DNA of 64,000 nt, from the NCBI GenBank assembly GCA_947168885.1, contig CAMVNQ010000010.1, positions 1 through 64,000 on the forward strand, in the 5' to 3' direction. The notes below the pieces were generated by a model, which was not told the DNA's origin, made no database searches, and worked only from the letters and a program-made list of their open reading frames with translations. The position numbers were made by a program, and so were the translations under genes. This DNA comes from an uncultured Clostridia bacterium (GTDB lineage Bacteria > Bacillota > Clostridia > Oscillospirales > Ruminococcaceae). Below are positions 32,575 to 40,123 of this stretch, piece by piece. Numbering within the stretch: position 1 is the stretch's first letter; each line of letters opens with the position of its first letter.

Positions 32575-32625
32575 AACACCAATAAAGCCCTTACTTTTGT
32601 AATGTCGTAAGAGCTTTACGGTCAA
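32575..32625 (-). other. Hairpin between ACP and ketosynthase genes
   Basis: TAAAGCTCTTAC and GTAAGGGCTTTA pair with a loop of about 12 bases on the minus strand, about 25-65 bases after the ACP stop. It is probably a partial terminator or mRNA-end stabiliser that yields more ACP than enzyme message. That role is inferred. Confidence 0.45.
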
Positions 32626-32647
32626 ACTTCGATCGATTTTTATCTGA

Positions 32648-32899
32648 TCAGTTATCCTTATGTTCCGAAATATACGCGGCAATACTATCGATATTGAGGA
32701 AGTGTTCTTTTCCTACACCGGTCATATCAACGCCGTACTCATCGTCAACAAAAGAGATTATCTCAAGCGAATCAACGGAATCGAGACCTATGGAATCCTC
32801 ACCGAAAAGCTCTGTGTCATAATCGAGCACATCGGGTTCAACACCGAGATTGCTGCAAATAAGTTCTTTTACCTTAGCCTTTATTTCAGAATCTGCCAT
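32648..32899 (-). CDS. Acyl carrier protein
   Basis: The protein has 83 residues. The phosphopantetheine Ser is in GLDSVDSLEIISF (about residue 38), the DSL-type motif, preceded by ELFGEDSIG and followed by the acidic helix III region. The overall charge is strongly negative, as usual. It is the first gene of the cluster, with a promoter 46 bp upstream and a GGAG site. Standard FabF-system ACPs have DSLDxVE; the DSVDSLE variant together with its context suggests a carrier dedicated to this cluster. Confidence 0.93.
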   Translation of the reverse strand: MADSEIKAKVKELICSNLGVEPDVLDYDTELFGEDSIGLDSVDSLEIISFVDDEYGVDMTGVGKEHFLNIDSIAAYISEHKDN

Positions 32900-32945
32900 A
32901 TCTACTTCTCCTTTTTTAAATAATACAATGACATTTTACCATATC

Positions 32946-32973
32946 ATTATACAACATTCCCCGTTTTTTTCAA
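32946..32973 (-). promoter_or_regulatory. Promoter of the ACP-ketosynthase operon
   Basis: On the minus strand TTGAAA (32973-32968) and TATAAT (32951-32946) are separated by 16 bp. Confidence 0.75.
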
Positions 32974-33025
32974 ACATACAATATATTATAAGTGCACAAA
33001 ATTAGTACATTTTGCGGTAAATGCA

Positions 33026-33061
33026 CAAAAATCTGCCCGTGCTATTTCGGCACGGGCAGAT
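33026..33061 (-). terminator. Terminator after trpB
   Basis: On the minus strand ATCTGCCCGTGC pairs perfectly with GCACGGGCAGAT around a 7-base loop, followed by TTTTGTG. It separates trpB from the ACP cluster. Confidence 0.85.
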
Positions 33062-33097
33062 CATATATATCGCAAAGCCGCTTTATATAAGCGATTT

Positions 33098-34468
33098 TCA
33101 GTCTATCACGGGAAGCCCTGCGAAACTCTTCTGAAGCTCTTCATCCGTCGGGATATAATCGGTCATCTCGCCGTCGTTGAATTTCTGGTAAGCGACCATA
33201 TCAAAATATCCTGTTCCGGTAAGACCGAAGAGGATCGTCTTTTCTTCGCCTGTCTCCTTGCACTTCAGAGCCTCGTCGATAGCTACACGGATAGCATGGC
33301 TCGACTCGGGCGCGGGAAGAATTCCCTCGATGCGTGCGAACTTCTGTGCCGCCTCAAATACCGCAGTCTGCTCAACCGAAACCGCTTCCATAAGCTTGTC
33401 ATCGTAAAGCTGCGAGAGTGTGCTGCTCATACCGTGATAGCGCAGACCGCCGGCATGGTTAGCGGACGGGATAAAGCCGCTTCCGAGAGTGTACATCTTA
33501 GCGAGCGGGCATACCATTCCGGTATCGCAGAAATCGTAAGCGTACTTGCCGCGTGTGAAGCTCGGGCAGCTTGCGGGCTCGACCGCGATTATTCTGTAAT
33601 CCGCCTCACCGCGGAGCTTCTGTCCCATAAACGGCGAAATGAGACCGCCGAGGTTCGATCCGCCGCCGGCACAACCGATGATGATGTCAGGCTTTACACC
33701 GAGCTTGTCGAACGCAGCCTTGCTCTCAAGACCGATTATCGACTGGTGCAGGAGCACCTGATTGAGAACGGAACCGAGTACATATCTGTAGCCCTCGGTG
33801 TGGGTCGCCACTTCAACAGCTTCCGAGATAGCGCAGCCAAGGCTTCCTGTCGTTCCCGGGTGAGCCGCAAGTATCTTTCTTCCGACCTCTGTGGTCTCGG
33901 ACGGAGAAGGCGTGACAGAAGCACCGTAAGTTCTCATAACTTCACGGCGGAAGGGCTTCTGCTCATACGAAACTTTTACCATAAACACCTTGCAGTCAAG
34001 TCCGAGATATGCGCACGCCATAGAAAGCGCTGTTCCCCACTGACCCGCACCGGTCTCGGTAGTAACGCCCTTCAGACCCTGCTTCTTTGCATAGTAAGCC
34101 TGTGCGATAGCGCTGTTGAGCTTGTGGCTTCCGGAAGTATTGTTGCCCTCGAACTTATAGTATATCTTTGCCGGAGTGTCGAGCACCTTTTCAAGGCAGT
34201 ATGCCCTTACGAGCGGCGAGGGACGGTACATCTTATAGAAATCAAGTATTTCCTGCGGGATGTCTATATACGCAGTATCATTGTCGAGCTCCTGCTTGAC
34301 GAGCTCTTCGCAGAACACGCCGGAGAGCTCCTCGGCGGTCATAGGCTGATGAGTACCGGGGTTGAGCAGGGGCGCGGGCTTGTTCTTCATATCCGCTCTT
34401 ACATTATACCACTGCTTCGGCATCTCGCTTTCTTCAAGATAAGTCTTGTATGGTATGTTCTTTTCCAT
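33098..34468 (-). CDS. trpB: Tryptophan synthase beta chain, TrpB2 type
   Basis: The protein has 456 residues. The PLP lysine is in GSHKLNSAIAQAYYA, the TETGAGQWGTALSMACAYLG and phosphate-binding CAGGGSNLGGLISPF segments are present, and the end has FGLTGTGYFDM. The extended N-terminus (IPYKTYLEESEMPKQWYNV) and length mark the TrpB2 subgroup rather than TrpB1. TrpB2 enzymes convert indole and serine to tryptophan, often without an alpha subunit nearby. No other trp genes are in the window. It has an excellent own promoter and terminator, so it is a single-gene unit and could salvage indole. Confidence 0.93.
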   Translation of the reverse strand: MEKNIPYKTYLEESEMPKQWYNVRADMKNKPAPLLNPGTHQPMTAEELSGVFCEELVKQELDNDTAYIDIPQEILDFYKMYRPSPLVRAYCLEKVLDTPAKIYYKFEGNNTSGSHKLNSAIAQAYYAKKQGLKGVTTETGAGQWGTALSMACAYLGLDCKVFMVKVSYEQKPFRREVMRTYGASVTPSPSETTEVGRKILAAHPGTTGSLGCAISEAVEVATHTEGYRYVLGSVLNQVLLHQSIIGLESKAAFDKLGVKPDIIIGCAGGGSNLGGLISPFMGQKLRGEADYRIIAVEPASCPSFTRGKYAYDFCDTGMVCPLAKMYTLGSGFIPSANHAGGLRYHGMSSTLSQLYDDKLMEAVSVEQTAVFEAAQKFARIEGILPAPESSHAIRVAIDEALKCKETGEEKTILFGLTGTGYFDMVAYQKFNDGEMTDYIPTDEELQKSFAGLPVID

Positions 34469-34551
34469 GTTTGGTTCCTTTCTGAAATTGCTTCGGACAA
34501 GCGGAACATAATTCCGACTGCTTTAAAGCCTTAATGATTTAATACTTTTAA

Positions 34552-34580
34552 ATTATATCACGCTGACTGCGTTTTGTCAA
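34552..34580 (-). promoter_or_regulatory. Promoter of trpB
   Basis: On the minus strand TTGACA (34580-34575) and TATAAT (34557-34552) are exact consensus boxes with 17-bp spacing. I see no trp-leader peptide or T-box in the short leader. Confidence 0.85.
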
Positions 34581-34594
34581 TATCCTGTCTATGA

Positions 34595-34966
34595 AATAAA
34601 AAACATGTTACAGAGTTTACAGATAAACCGGTAATTATTTTCTTCTGGATAAGGGCTAACAGCGATGTTGACCGCTACCTCGGCTGGCTCAACAGCTTTT
34701 ACAAGAAGTACGGCAGTGATGTTAACTTCCTCATGGTCAACTGTGAGCACAAAAGCCTCCGCAATTATGTGAAGGACTTTGCCGAGAATCAGAAGCTTGA
34801 TACACCGATCTATTACGACTGGGATATCACAGCACTCGGAAGACAGGGTACTATCAATACCCCTTACCTTATGTCGATAAACAGAAAGGGCGAGCTTGCC
34901 AAGTACTACAGCGGCGCGCTCAACCTCGAAGCTATCCAAAAAACAATAGACCTCGCACTTGAGTAA
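34595..34966 (+). pseudogene. Decayed thioredoxin-like (TlpA-type) remnant
   Basis: The frame is open from a stop codon at 34592 but has no credible start codon or ribosome site before an internal ATG at 34733. The translation KPVIIFFWIRANSDVDRYLGW, NFLMVNCEHKSLRNYVKDF, then INTPYLMSINRKGELAKYYSG follows the TlpA/redoxin fold (strand, helix, the cis-Pro TPYLMSI region). However, the FWASWCGPC redox site is missing. It is thus a 5'-truncated and active-site-deleted remnant. A good terminator still follows it. Confidence 0.6.
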
Positions 34967-34973
34967 GCACACA

Positions 34974-35015
34974 CTCCCCTGCCCGCGGTATTATTCCGCC
35001 GGCAGGGGAGTTTTT
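34974..35015 (+). terminator. Terminator after the thioredoxin remnant
   Basis: CTCCCCTGCC pairs with GGCAGGGGAG with a loop of about 17 bases, followed by TTTTT. Confidence 0.85.
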
Positions 35016-35102
35016 CATCGGCATTCCGTGAAAGAATTTCCGCCTTTCAACTGTTATATTGTTGAAAAGTTACAGAAAAGATTCAAGCAGAATAAAAACA
35101 GG

Positions 35103-35131
35103 TTGACACACAGTCTGAAGAATGTTATAAT
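35103..35131 (+). promoter_or_regulatory. Promoter of the 35262 gene, followed by a structured leader
   Basis: TTGACA (35103-35108) and TATAAT (35126-35131) are separated by 17 bp. The leader of about 125 nt contains AAAAGACG...CGTCTTTT and ACGTAC...GTACGT pairs, which may fold into a regulatory element. Confidence 0.75.
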
Positions 35132-35261
35132 ATTTGACGGACAAAAGACGTACGATACCGGCATACATATCGAAGGTACGTGATATATACTATAACATAA
35201 TAATCGTCTTTTGCCTGTAATGTGTAAAGTGAAGAGCAACAGAATATTCAAGGAGTACGTT

Positions 35262-35564
35262 ATGAAAACAACAATGATATTCACTGAATCCGGTGATACG
35301 TTCCTTTCCGTTACGTACAAACCGGGAGAAGTGACACAGAAAAACATCAAGCTCAGCAGCACCCTCTACTTTGCGGAGCTTATCGGCTCGGACAAGAGCG
35401 GGTATTCCGTAAGATTCAAGCTGCCGTTTTTCGGGCAATTCAGCAGAGGCGGCTTTATATCAAAGCGCAGCGCACTTGTGTATGAGCAGGATATTCTCGA
35501 CCGGCATTTCGATGATTTTATTGCCGGCGAACCCGCCGAGCTGTACGAATCGGGCATAGCCTGA
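35262..35564 (+). CDS. Unknown 100-residue protein
   Basis: The protein begins MKTTMIFTESGDTFLSVTYK, preceded by AAGGAG 6 bp upstream. It has alternating beta-type segments (TLYFAELIGSD, YSVRFKLPFFGQF) and a basic middle (SRGGFISKRSALVYEQDIL). No signal peptide or membrane helix is visible, and I recognise no family. The strong promoter and long leader suggest regulated expression. A hairpin without T-run follows at 35605-35646. Confidence 0.6.
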   Translation: MKTTMIFTESGDTFLSVTYKPGEVTQKNIKLSSTLYFAELIGSDKSGYSVRFKLPFFGQFSRGGFISKRSALVYEQDILDRHFDDFIAGEPAELYESGIA

Positions 35565-35604
35565 ATCATTTCATTAAACCCGCTTCGACCAACGAAGGAA
35601 AACT

Positions 35605-35646
35605 GAACCGCCCCGATTTTGCGTAATGCACAAATCGGGGCGGTTC
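35605..35646. terminator. Strong hairpin after the 35262 gene
   Basis: GAACCGCCCCGATTT pairs with AAATCGGGGCGGTTC (15 bp) with a 12-base loop. No T-run follows on the plus strand, and there is a short CAGTTTT on the minus side, so it may be a weak or factor-aided stop. The 35647-35787 stretch holds no gene. Confidence 0.5.
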
Positions 35647-35787
35647 CGGCGAAACAGACTTTTGTTTCTGACAGCAGGGTTTTCGGAATATATGCAAGCA
35701 AGAGCATGATGCTCTTATAAGTAGCGATGCAAAGATTGCGTACGTCTATTTGTGCGGTATTGCCTATATCATTTTTTCAAAAAACAC

Positions 35788-35842
35788 TTGAAAATATAAA
35801 TGATTTGTGCTATAATATGGACAAAGGTTAGCACGTGCTAAC
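35788..35842 (+). promoter_or_regulatory. Promoter and palindromic operator of the aldo/keto reductase
   Basis: TTGAAA (35788-35793) and TATAAT (35811-35816) have a 17-bp spacer. Directly after the start point lies the perfect 16-bp palindrome GTTAGCACGTGCTAAC (35827-35842). Such a position implies a repressor; MarR/SlyA-type sites (TTAGC...GCTAA) are the closest known pattern. AAAGGAG follows at 35847. Confidence 0.75.
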
Positions 35843-35861
35843 GCTTAAAGGAGACAACAAA

Positions 35862-36788
35862 ATGGACATTTTACAACCAAAAGCGATAATAGGTACGAAC
35901 TCGTGGGGCAGCGCGGCTTACGGTAAGCTTCTGCGCGGGAGCAGCGTTGACGAAAGCACGACCAGAGCCGCTATGCAGCTTGCAAAGGAGAAAGATCTGC
36001 TGATATTCGATCTCGCGCAGGATTACGGACTCGGCAAGGCGCAGAAAATGATCGGCAGATTCGGCACGGATGATGTTTATATTTCCGCAAAATTCACGCC
36101 GTCCGGCAAATATGTTCCCGGACAGGTAAGAAAGTCACTGGAACGCGACCTCGCCGACTTCGGAAGAAACTATGTCGATATTTACTGGCTGCACCTTCCG
36201 ACCGATATCGAGAAAAATCTGGCGGAAATCATAATGCTGTACCGCGAAGGAAAGATACATCACATCGGCATTTCCAATTTCAATCTGTCTGAGTGCAGAA
36301 AAGCGAAAGCGATTCTTGACAAAGCCGGAATACCGCTTTACGGCGTTCAGAACCATTACAGCCTTATTGCCCGCGACTGGGAAAAGAACGGCGTTGTGAG
36401 CTGGTGCAAAGAAAACAATGTGCTGTTCTGGGCGTGGGCGGTACTCGAAGAAGGTATGCTCACTGACCCGCGCATAAAGACGAAAGGCTCGATAATGAAG
36501 CTGATATTCAGCAAGAAAAAGAAGAAGCTGCGCCCGCTGCACGCGGCAATGAACAGAGTCGGTAAACGCCACGGTATCACGATACCGCAGGTAGCTATGG
36601 CGTTCTGCGTTAACAAAGGTATAGTACCGATATGCGGCTGCCGCAAGCCGAGCCATGTCGAGGATCTGTATGAAGCGGTCAACGTAAAACTTTCGCCGCG
36701 CGAGATAATGTTTCTTGAAACGATAGCCGACAAGGTGAACGTGAAAATACTCGGTGCCGATATGTTCAGATTCGCGGTAAAGAAATAA
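35862..36788 (+). CDS. Aldo/keto reductase
   Basis: The protein has 308 residues. The catalytic tetrad region fits: Asp and Tyr in FDLAQDYGLGKAQKMIG, Lys in YISAKFTP and His in YWLHLP. Then HHIGISNFNLSECRKAK, YGVQNHYSLIARDWE and the late VPICGCRKPSHVEDL NADP-binding segment follow. The family reduces aldehydes and ketones with NADPH. I start at ATG 35862 (AAAGGAG 8 bp upstream); the ATG at 35835 lies inside the operator. It is the first gene of a probable three-gene operon with two small membrane proteins and is under the palindromic operator. Confidence 0.9.
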   Translation: MDILQPKAIIGTNSWGSAAYGKLLRGSSVDESTTRAAMQLAKEKDLLIFDLAQDYGLGKAQKMIGRFGTDDVYISAKFTPSGKYVPGQVRKSLERDLADFGRNYVDIYWLHLPTDIEKNLAEIIMLYREGKIHHIGISNFNLSECRKAKAILDKAGIPLYGVQNHYSLIARDWEKNGVVSWCKENNVLFWAWAVLEEGMLTDPRIKTKGSIMKLIFSKKKKKLRPLHAAMNRVGKRHGITIPQVAMAFCVNKGIVPICGCRKPSHVEDLYEAVNVKLSPREIMFLETIADKVNVKILGADMFRFAVKK

Positions 36789-36797
36789 GGAGTACGG

Positions 36798-37298
36798 ATG
36801 TTACTTACGATCATTTTTTCTTTGATGATGATGCTCGGGCTGTTCCTGATGCTGTGGGGCGGGGTCGGTTTTATTCAGGATAAGCGGTTCTTTTCCTCCG
36901 CGCCCAAAGAGGTGCAGAATGTCGTTCCCGATAAAATGCCCGAACGATTCAAAGGTCAGCACACTGTGGGCTGGGTGATGATAGTTCTCTCGCTCCTTCT
37001 TATGATCGGTGCGCTCGTTCTTGGCGCATGGGACGGAATAGCAAACAACTACGATTTCTGGCAGTTTTTCCTGCGATTTGTGATAATGCTGGTCGGATTG
37101 AAAGCCTATGACATCGGATTTTTCGACTGGGTTCTGCTGTGCAATGCAGGATTCGGTTTCTTCCCGCATTATTATCCCGAAACCAAGCCTGTACTCGGGC
37201 ATTACCTGTTCGGTTACAACTGGAAAACTCATCTTTCGCATATAGTTTTTGGAATACCGATATGTGCGCTGTTGGCTTGGCTTTGCACTTTGATCTGA
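36798..37298 (+). CDS. Membrane protein, paralog A of a tandem pair
   Basis: The protein has 166 residues and about four helices (residues 2-24, 57-78, 88-105, 146-165). The region DFWQFFLRFVIMLVGLKAYDI, then PHYYPETKPVLGH and FGYNWK is shared with the next gene, showing a tandem duplication. I recognise no family. The ribosome site AAGGAG follows closely on the reductase stop, so it is cotranscribed. Confidence 0.6.
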   Translation: MLLTIIFSLMMMLGLFLMLWGGVGFIQDKRFFSSAPKEVQNVVPDKMPERFKGQHTVGWVMIVLSLLLMIGALVLGAWDGIANNYDFWQFFLRFVIMLVGLKAYDIGFFDWVLLCNAGFGFFPHYYPETKPVLGHYLFGYNWKTHLSHIVFGIPICALLAWLCTLI

Positions 37299-37316
37299 TA
37301 ATCAGGAGACCGAAAA

Positions 37317-37820
37317 ATGATATTAACGCTTATATTATCGCTCGCGGGATGTGCGCTCCTGTTCTTCGGGATATGGGGAGTGACCGTCACGATGCCGACA
37401 GCGATGCTTGCAAAGAACTTTCCGGAAGATGTGCAGGAACGGCTGAGACCGCGTCTCGAAAGCCTGCCGATGTCACCGAAACGCGTTCTCGGCTGGGTCA
37501 TACTGATACTCTTTTTGCTTGCGTATATCGGGCTGTTCGTTATCGGCGGAATCGACGGGCTGCAAAACGGTTTTGATTACTGGCAGTTTCTCCTGCGTTT
37601 CTTCATCATCGGCGCTGTCATCAAAGCGTTCGACATAATCTGTCTCGACTATATCCTGCTAACCAGAACGCATTTCTTTCAGCATTACTTTCCGGAAACG
37701 AAAGGCTGTGCGGGCTGGCAGGATTTCGGTTACAACCGTAAACAGCAGATAGGACAATGTGTTTTTATCGTTATCGGAAGCGCCGCCGCAGCAGGGATAT
37801 TGACACTTATATCAATGTAA
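37317..37820 (+). CDS. Membrane protein, paralog B of a tandem pair
   Basis: The protein has 167 residues. It matches the preceding gene in helix layout and in DYWQFLLRFFIIGAVIKAFDI, then QHYFPETKGCAGW and FGYNRKQQIGQ. The conserved HYxPETK and FGYNxK loops may form a shared ligand or partner site. The gap is 18 bp with AGGAGACC. The function is unknown. Confidence 0.6.
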   Translation: MILTLILSLAGCALLFFGIWGVTVTMPTAMLAKNFPEDVQERLRPRLESLPMSPKRVLGWVILILFLLAYIGLFVIGGIDGLQNGFDYWQFLLRFFIIGAVIKAFDIICLDYILLTRTHFFQHYFPETKGCAGWQDFGYNRKQQIGQCVFIVIGSAAAAGILTLISM

Positions 37821-38044
37821 GGACGGATAAAAGGGAACAAATCCGTTTATTTTCGGAGACAGGACCGTTTGCCCATTATCAGTCACGCCGCTCGCCGGAT
37901 AAAAAGAAAGGGTGCGCGTAAATAAACGGCGGCTTCATAAACACAGACTACCCGCATGACAAGTAAAACCGCACCGCAGGATTTCGTGTCAGGTGATGCT
38001 ACTTACCGTTTCAGTTCTGCGTGCGGACATTATGATTCTTCCAA
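37821..38044. other. Intergenic stretch without a gene
   Basis: I see no convincing open frame or RNA in this GC-mixed stretch between the paralog pair and the SdpR promoter region; a terminator follows at 38045. Confidence 0.5.
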
Positions 38045-38080
38045 TAAAGATCCATCGGTTCATCCGGTGGATCTTTACTT
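38045..38080 (+). terminator. Terminator upstream of sdpR
   Basis: TAAAGATCCA pairs with TGGATCTTTA, with the loop region also pairing (CCGG...), and is followed by CTTATTG. It is a moderate terminator. Confidence 0.6.
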
Positions 38081-38110
38081 ATTGTCCACAAGCAGCCAGA
38101 TCCGGAATTC

Positions 38111-38189
38111 TATTTAAAAATATTTTTAAATACCTATTGACAAGCGGCAGAAAATGTGGTATTATCTATTTAAAGAAAATTTTAAATAG
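38111..38189 (+). promoter_or_regulatory. sdpRI promoter with two palindromic operators
   Basis: TTGACA (38137-38142) and TATTAT (38160-38165) with a 17-bp spacer are flanked by two AT-rich palindromes, 38111-38132 and 38166-38189, each with ATTTAAA and TTTAAAT arms. The paired sites around the promoter are as expected for autorepression by an ArsR-type SdpR. Confidence 0.75.
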
Positions 38190-38223
38190 TTTTATGGAAA
38201 ACCACCGGAAGGAGAAATGTTAA

Positions 38224-38526
38224 ATGAAAATATCGGAAACATTCAAGATACTTTCCGATGACCAGAGAAGAGAGATAATAACCATGCTGCGCGGCGGACG
38301 AATGAACGCGGGCGAGATCTCCGACAGGCTCGGTATAACCCCCGCAGCGCTCTCGTATCACCTGAAGCTGCTCAAAAAAGCGGATATGGTCGTCGAGTAC
38401 AAAGAGAAGAATTTCATCTACTACGAACTCAACACGAGCGTTTTTGACGAAATAATGCTATGGCTCGGGCAGTTCGGTGCCAGTACATCCAGAATGAAAG
38501 CGGGTGAGGCGGGAAATGAAGAATAA
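38224..38526 (+). CDS. sdpR: SdpR-family autorepressor (ArsR type)
   Basis: The protein has 100 residues. The winged helix ILSDDQRREIITMLRGG, ISDRLGITPAALSYHLKLLKKA then ADMVVEYKEKNFIYYEL has no metal-binding cysteines, so it is a metal-independent ArsR member. GGAG precedes the ATG. It overlaps the sdpI-like gene by 11 bp. In the known Bacillus system SdpI sequesters SdpR at the membrane when toxin is bound; the same logic is likely here. Confidence 0.88.
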   Translation: MKISETFKILSDDQRREIITMLRGGRMNAGEISDRLGITPAALSYHLKLLKKADMVVEYKEKNFIYYELNTSVFDEIMLWLGQFGASTSRMKAGEAGNEE

Positions 38527-39217
38527 AGGACTTATAATAACTCCGGCTCTTGCTCTGATAATCGCAGCCGCGGCAATACAGATACTCCCCGACCTGATAC
38601 CGGCACATTTCGGTATGAGCGGCGACGCCGACCGCTTCGGCTCAAAGTACGAAGTACTCTTTTTCGCGGCGATCGTTGTTATTACATCGGTCATCGGCAT
38701 ATTGCTCCGCAGAAAGTTTGATAAAGACGCGAATAACGCGCGGGATGAAAAAACTGCTTCCCACGGAGCGGGCAACGCGAAGATCTGCGGTATAGTATGC
38801 ACTGCGATGAACGCGGTCATGATCGGGCTCGAATGTATATTCATAGCTTTGGGATACAACGGGGTGCAGCATATAACGGGAACTGACGGAGAGTTGTATT
38901 GCTCGGCAACAGTCATACTTATCGGGATACTGTTTGCGGTACTCGGCAATATAATGCCCAAAATGAAGATGAACGGGCTCATGGGTCTCCGGACATCCTG
39001 GAGCATGAAAAACGATGAGGTCTGGTCGCGCTGTCAGAGAATGGGCGGAACGGTCACGTTCTTCGGCGGCATAGCGATAATACTTTCGGGGATAATACTC
39101 CGAGGCTATCCTGCGCTGGTCGCTATGGTCATAATATTCACGGTAATCTTTGCCGTGATGATAAAAGGCTCGCATCAGATATACACAGACTGGGAAAAGG
39201 AGCAGAATAATGGGTAA
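38516..39217 (+). CDS. sdpI: SdpI-family membrane immunity/signalling protein
   Basis: The protein has 233 residues and six membrane helices. The N-terminal DUF1648-type segment is LPDLIPAHFGMSGDADRFGSK, and the SdpI segment is MKMNGLMGLRTSWSMKNDEVWSRCQRMGG. This is the extended form that has both parts. It would protect against a secreted SdpC-like toxin and release the promoter by recruiting SdpR. I use ATG 38516. No sdpC toxin gene is in the window, so it may be a defence against neighbours' toxins. Confidence 0.88.
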   Translation: MKNKGLIITPALALIIAAAAIQILPDLIPAHFGMSGDADRFGSKYEVLFFAAIVVITSVIGILLRRKFDKDANNARDEKTASHGAGNAKICGIVCTAMNAVMIGLECIFIALGYNGVQHITGTDGELYCSATVILIGILFAVLGNIMPKMKMNGLMGLRTSWSMKNDEVWSRCQRMGGTVTFFGGIAIILSGIILRGYPALVAMVIIFTVIFAVMIKGSHQIYTDWEKEQNNG

Positions 39218-40007
39218 CGTACATTTTACAGACGAAGCAATAACGGGACTTATCATACAATGCGTGCTCATGATAATAATTCCGGTGATACTGTTTATAG
39301 TGTGGAAGATAAAAACGCACGAAAAGGTGCTGCCGGTTATAATCGGCGCGGCAACATGGTTCCTGTTCGCGATAATTCTGAAACTTGCGCCTGCGTATTT
39401 CCTTTTGCAGGCGGACAATCCCATAGCAAAAACGATCAGCGGAAATATATGGTACACAATGATACTCGCCGGTGTGCTTGCGGGCGTTTTTGAGGAGACC
39501 GGACGCTTCATCGCATTCAAAACCGTGCTCAGGAAATACGAACACCGCCGCAGTTCAATATCCTACGGTATAGGTCACGGCGGCTTTGAGAGCGCTTATA
39601 TCGGAGTGCAGATGATAGCGTTCCCGATAATGGGAATTATGATAAACAGCGGAATGGGAGATCAGATCACGGCGGGTATGGATGAAGCCGCGAAAGCAGC
39701 GCTTTTCGCACAGCTCGGTCAGTACGCGAACCTCACGATACCCGAATGTCTGCTCGGCGTGTTTGAACGCATACCCTCAATCGTGACGCATATCGCGTTT
39801 TCCGTGCTCGTATTCGCGGCAGCAAGAGAGAAAAAGTACTTTTTCCTGTATCCGGTTGCGATACTGATACACGCATTCGTTGACTTCTCGACAGTTTTCT
39901 ATCAGGCGGGCATGATCCCTATGTGGGGAGCGGAACTTATAATAACCGGTTTTGCAGCGGCAACGGCGTATTTCGCATGGAAGATTTACAGAAAGCTTAA
40001 ACAATGA
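39210..40007 (+). CDS. YhfC-family intramembrane metalloprotease-like protein
   Basis: The protein has 265 residues and about seven to eight helices. EETGRFIAFKTVL (about residues 96-108) and SISYGIGHGGFESAY (about 115-130) give the conserved Glu-Glu and His of the YhfC group, related to CPBP/Abi-type glutamic membrane proteases. It overlaps the sdpI gene by 8 bp. CPBP-like proteins often occur with bacteriocin immunity genes, so this protease may assist toxin immunity. That role is inferred. Confidence 0.8.
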   Translation: MGNVHFTDEAITGLIIQCVLMIIIPVILFIVWKIKTHEKVLPVIIGAATWFLFAIILKLAPAYFLLQADNPIAKTISGNIWYTMILAGVLAGVFEETGRFIAFKTVLRKYEHRRSSISYGIGHGGFESAYIGVQMIAFPIMGIMINSGMGDQITAGMDEAAKAALFAQLGQYANLTIPECLLGVFERIPSIVTHIAFSVLVFAAAREKKYFFLYPVAILIHAFVDFSTVFYQAGMIPMWGAELIITGFAAATAYFAWKIYRKLKQ

Positions 40008-40014
40008 CACAATA

Positions 40015-40057
40015 AAACTCTTCCCTATGACATTCTTGTTATAGGGAAGAGTTTTTC
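40015..40057 (+). terminator. Terminator of the sdpRI-yhfC operon
   Basis: AAACTCTTCCCTAT pairs with ATAGGGAAGAGTTT around a 12-base loop, ending in TTTTTC. Confidence 0.9.
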
Positions 40058-40061
40058 TTCC

Positions 40062-40090
40062 TTGACTTTTTCTTAAAATAATACTATAAT
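40062..40090 (+). promoter_or_regulatory. Promoter of the carboxypeptidase gene
   Basis: TTGACT (40062-40067) and TATAAT (40085-40090) are separated by 17 bp. Confidence 0.8.
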
Positions 40091-40123
40091 GATTGTACAG
40101 TTTACATACAGGAGGCCTTTATC

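Noticed and set aside
34589-34972. A minus-strand 127-residue open frame
   Set aside because: It is antisense to the thioredoxin-like remnant, whose sequence resembles a real fold; there is no ribosome site.
35827-35842. A CIRCE/HrcA operator
   Set aside because: CIRCE has TTAGCACTC and GAGTGCTAA separated by nine bases; here the arms abut in a 16-bp palindrome, so it is a different site.
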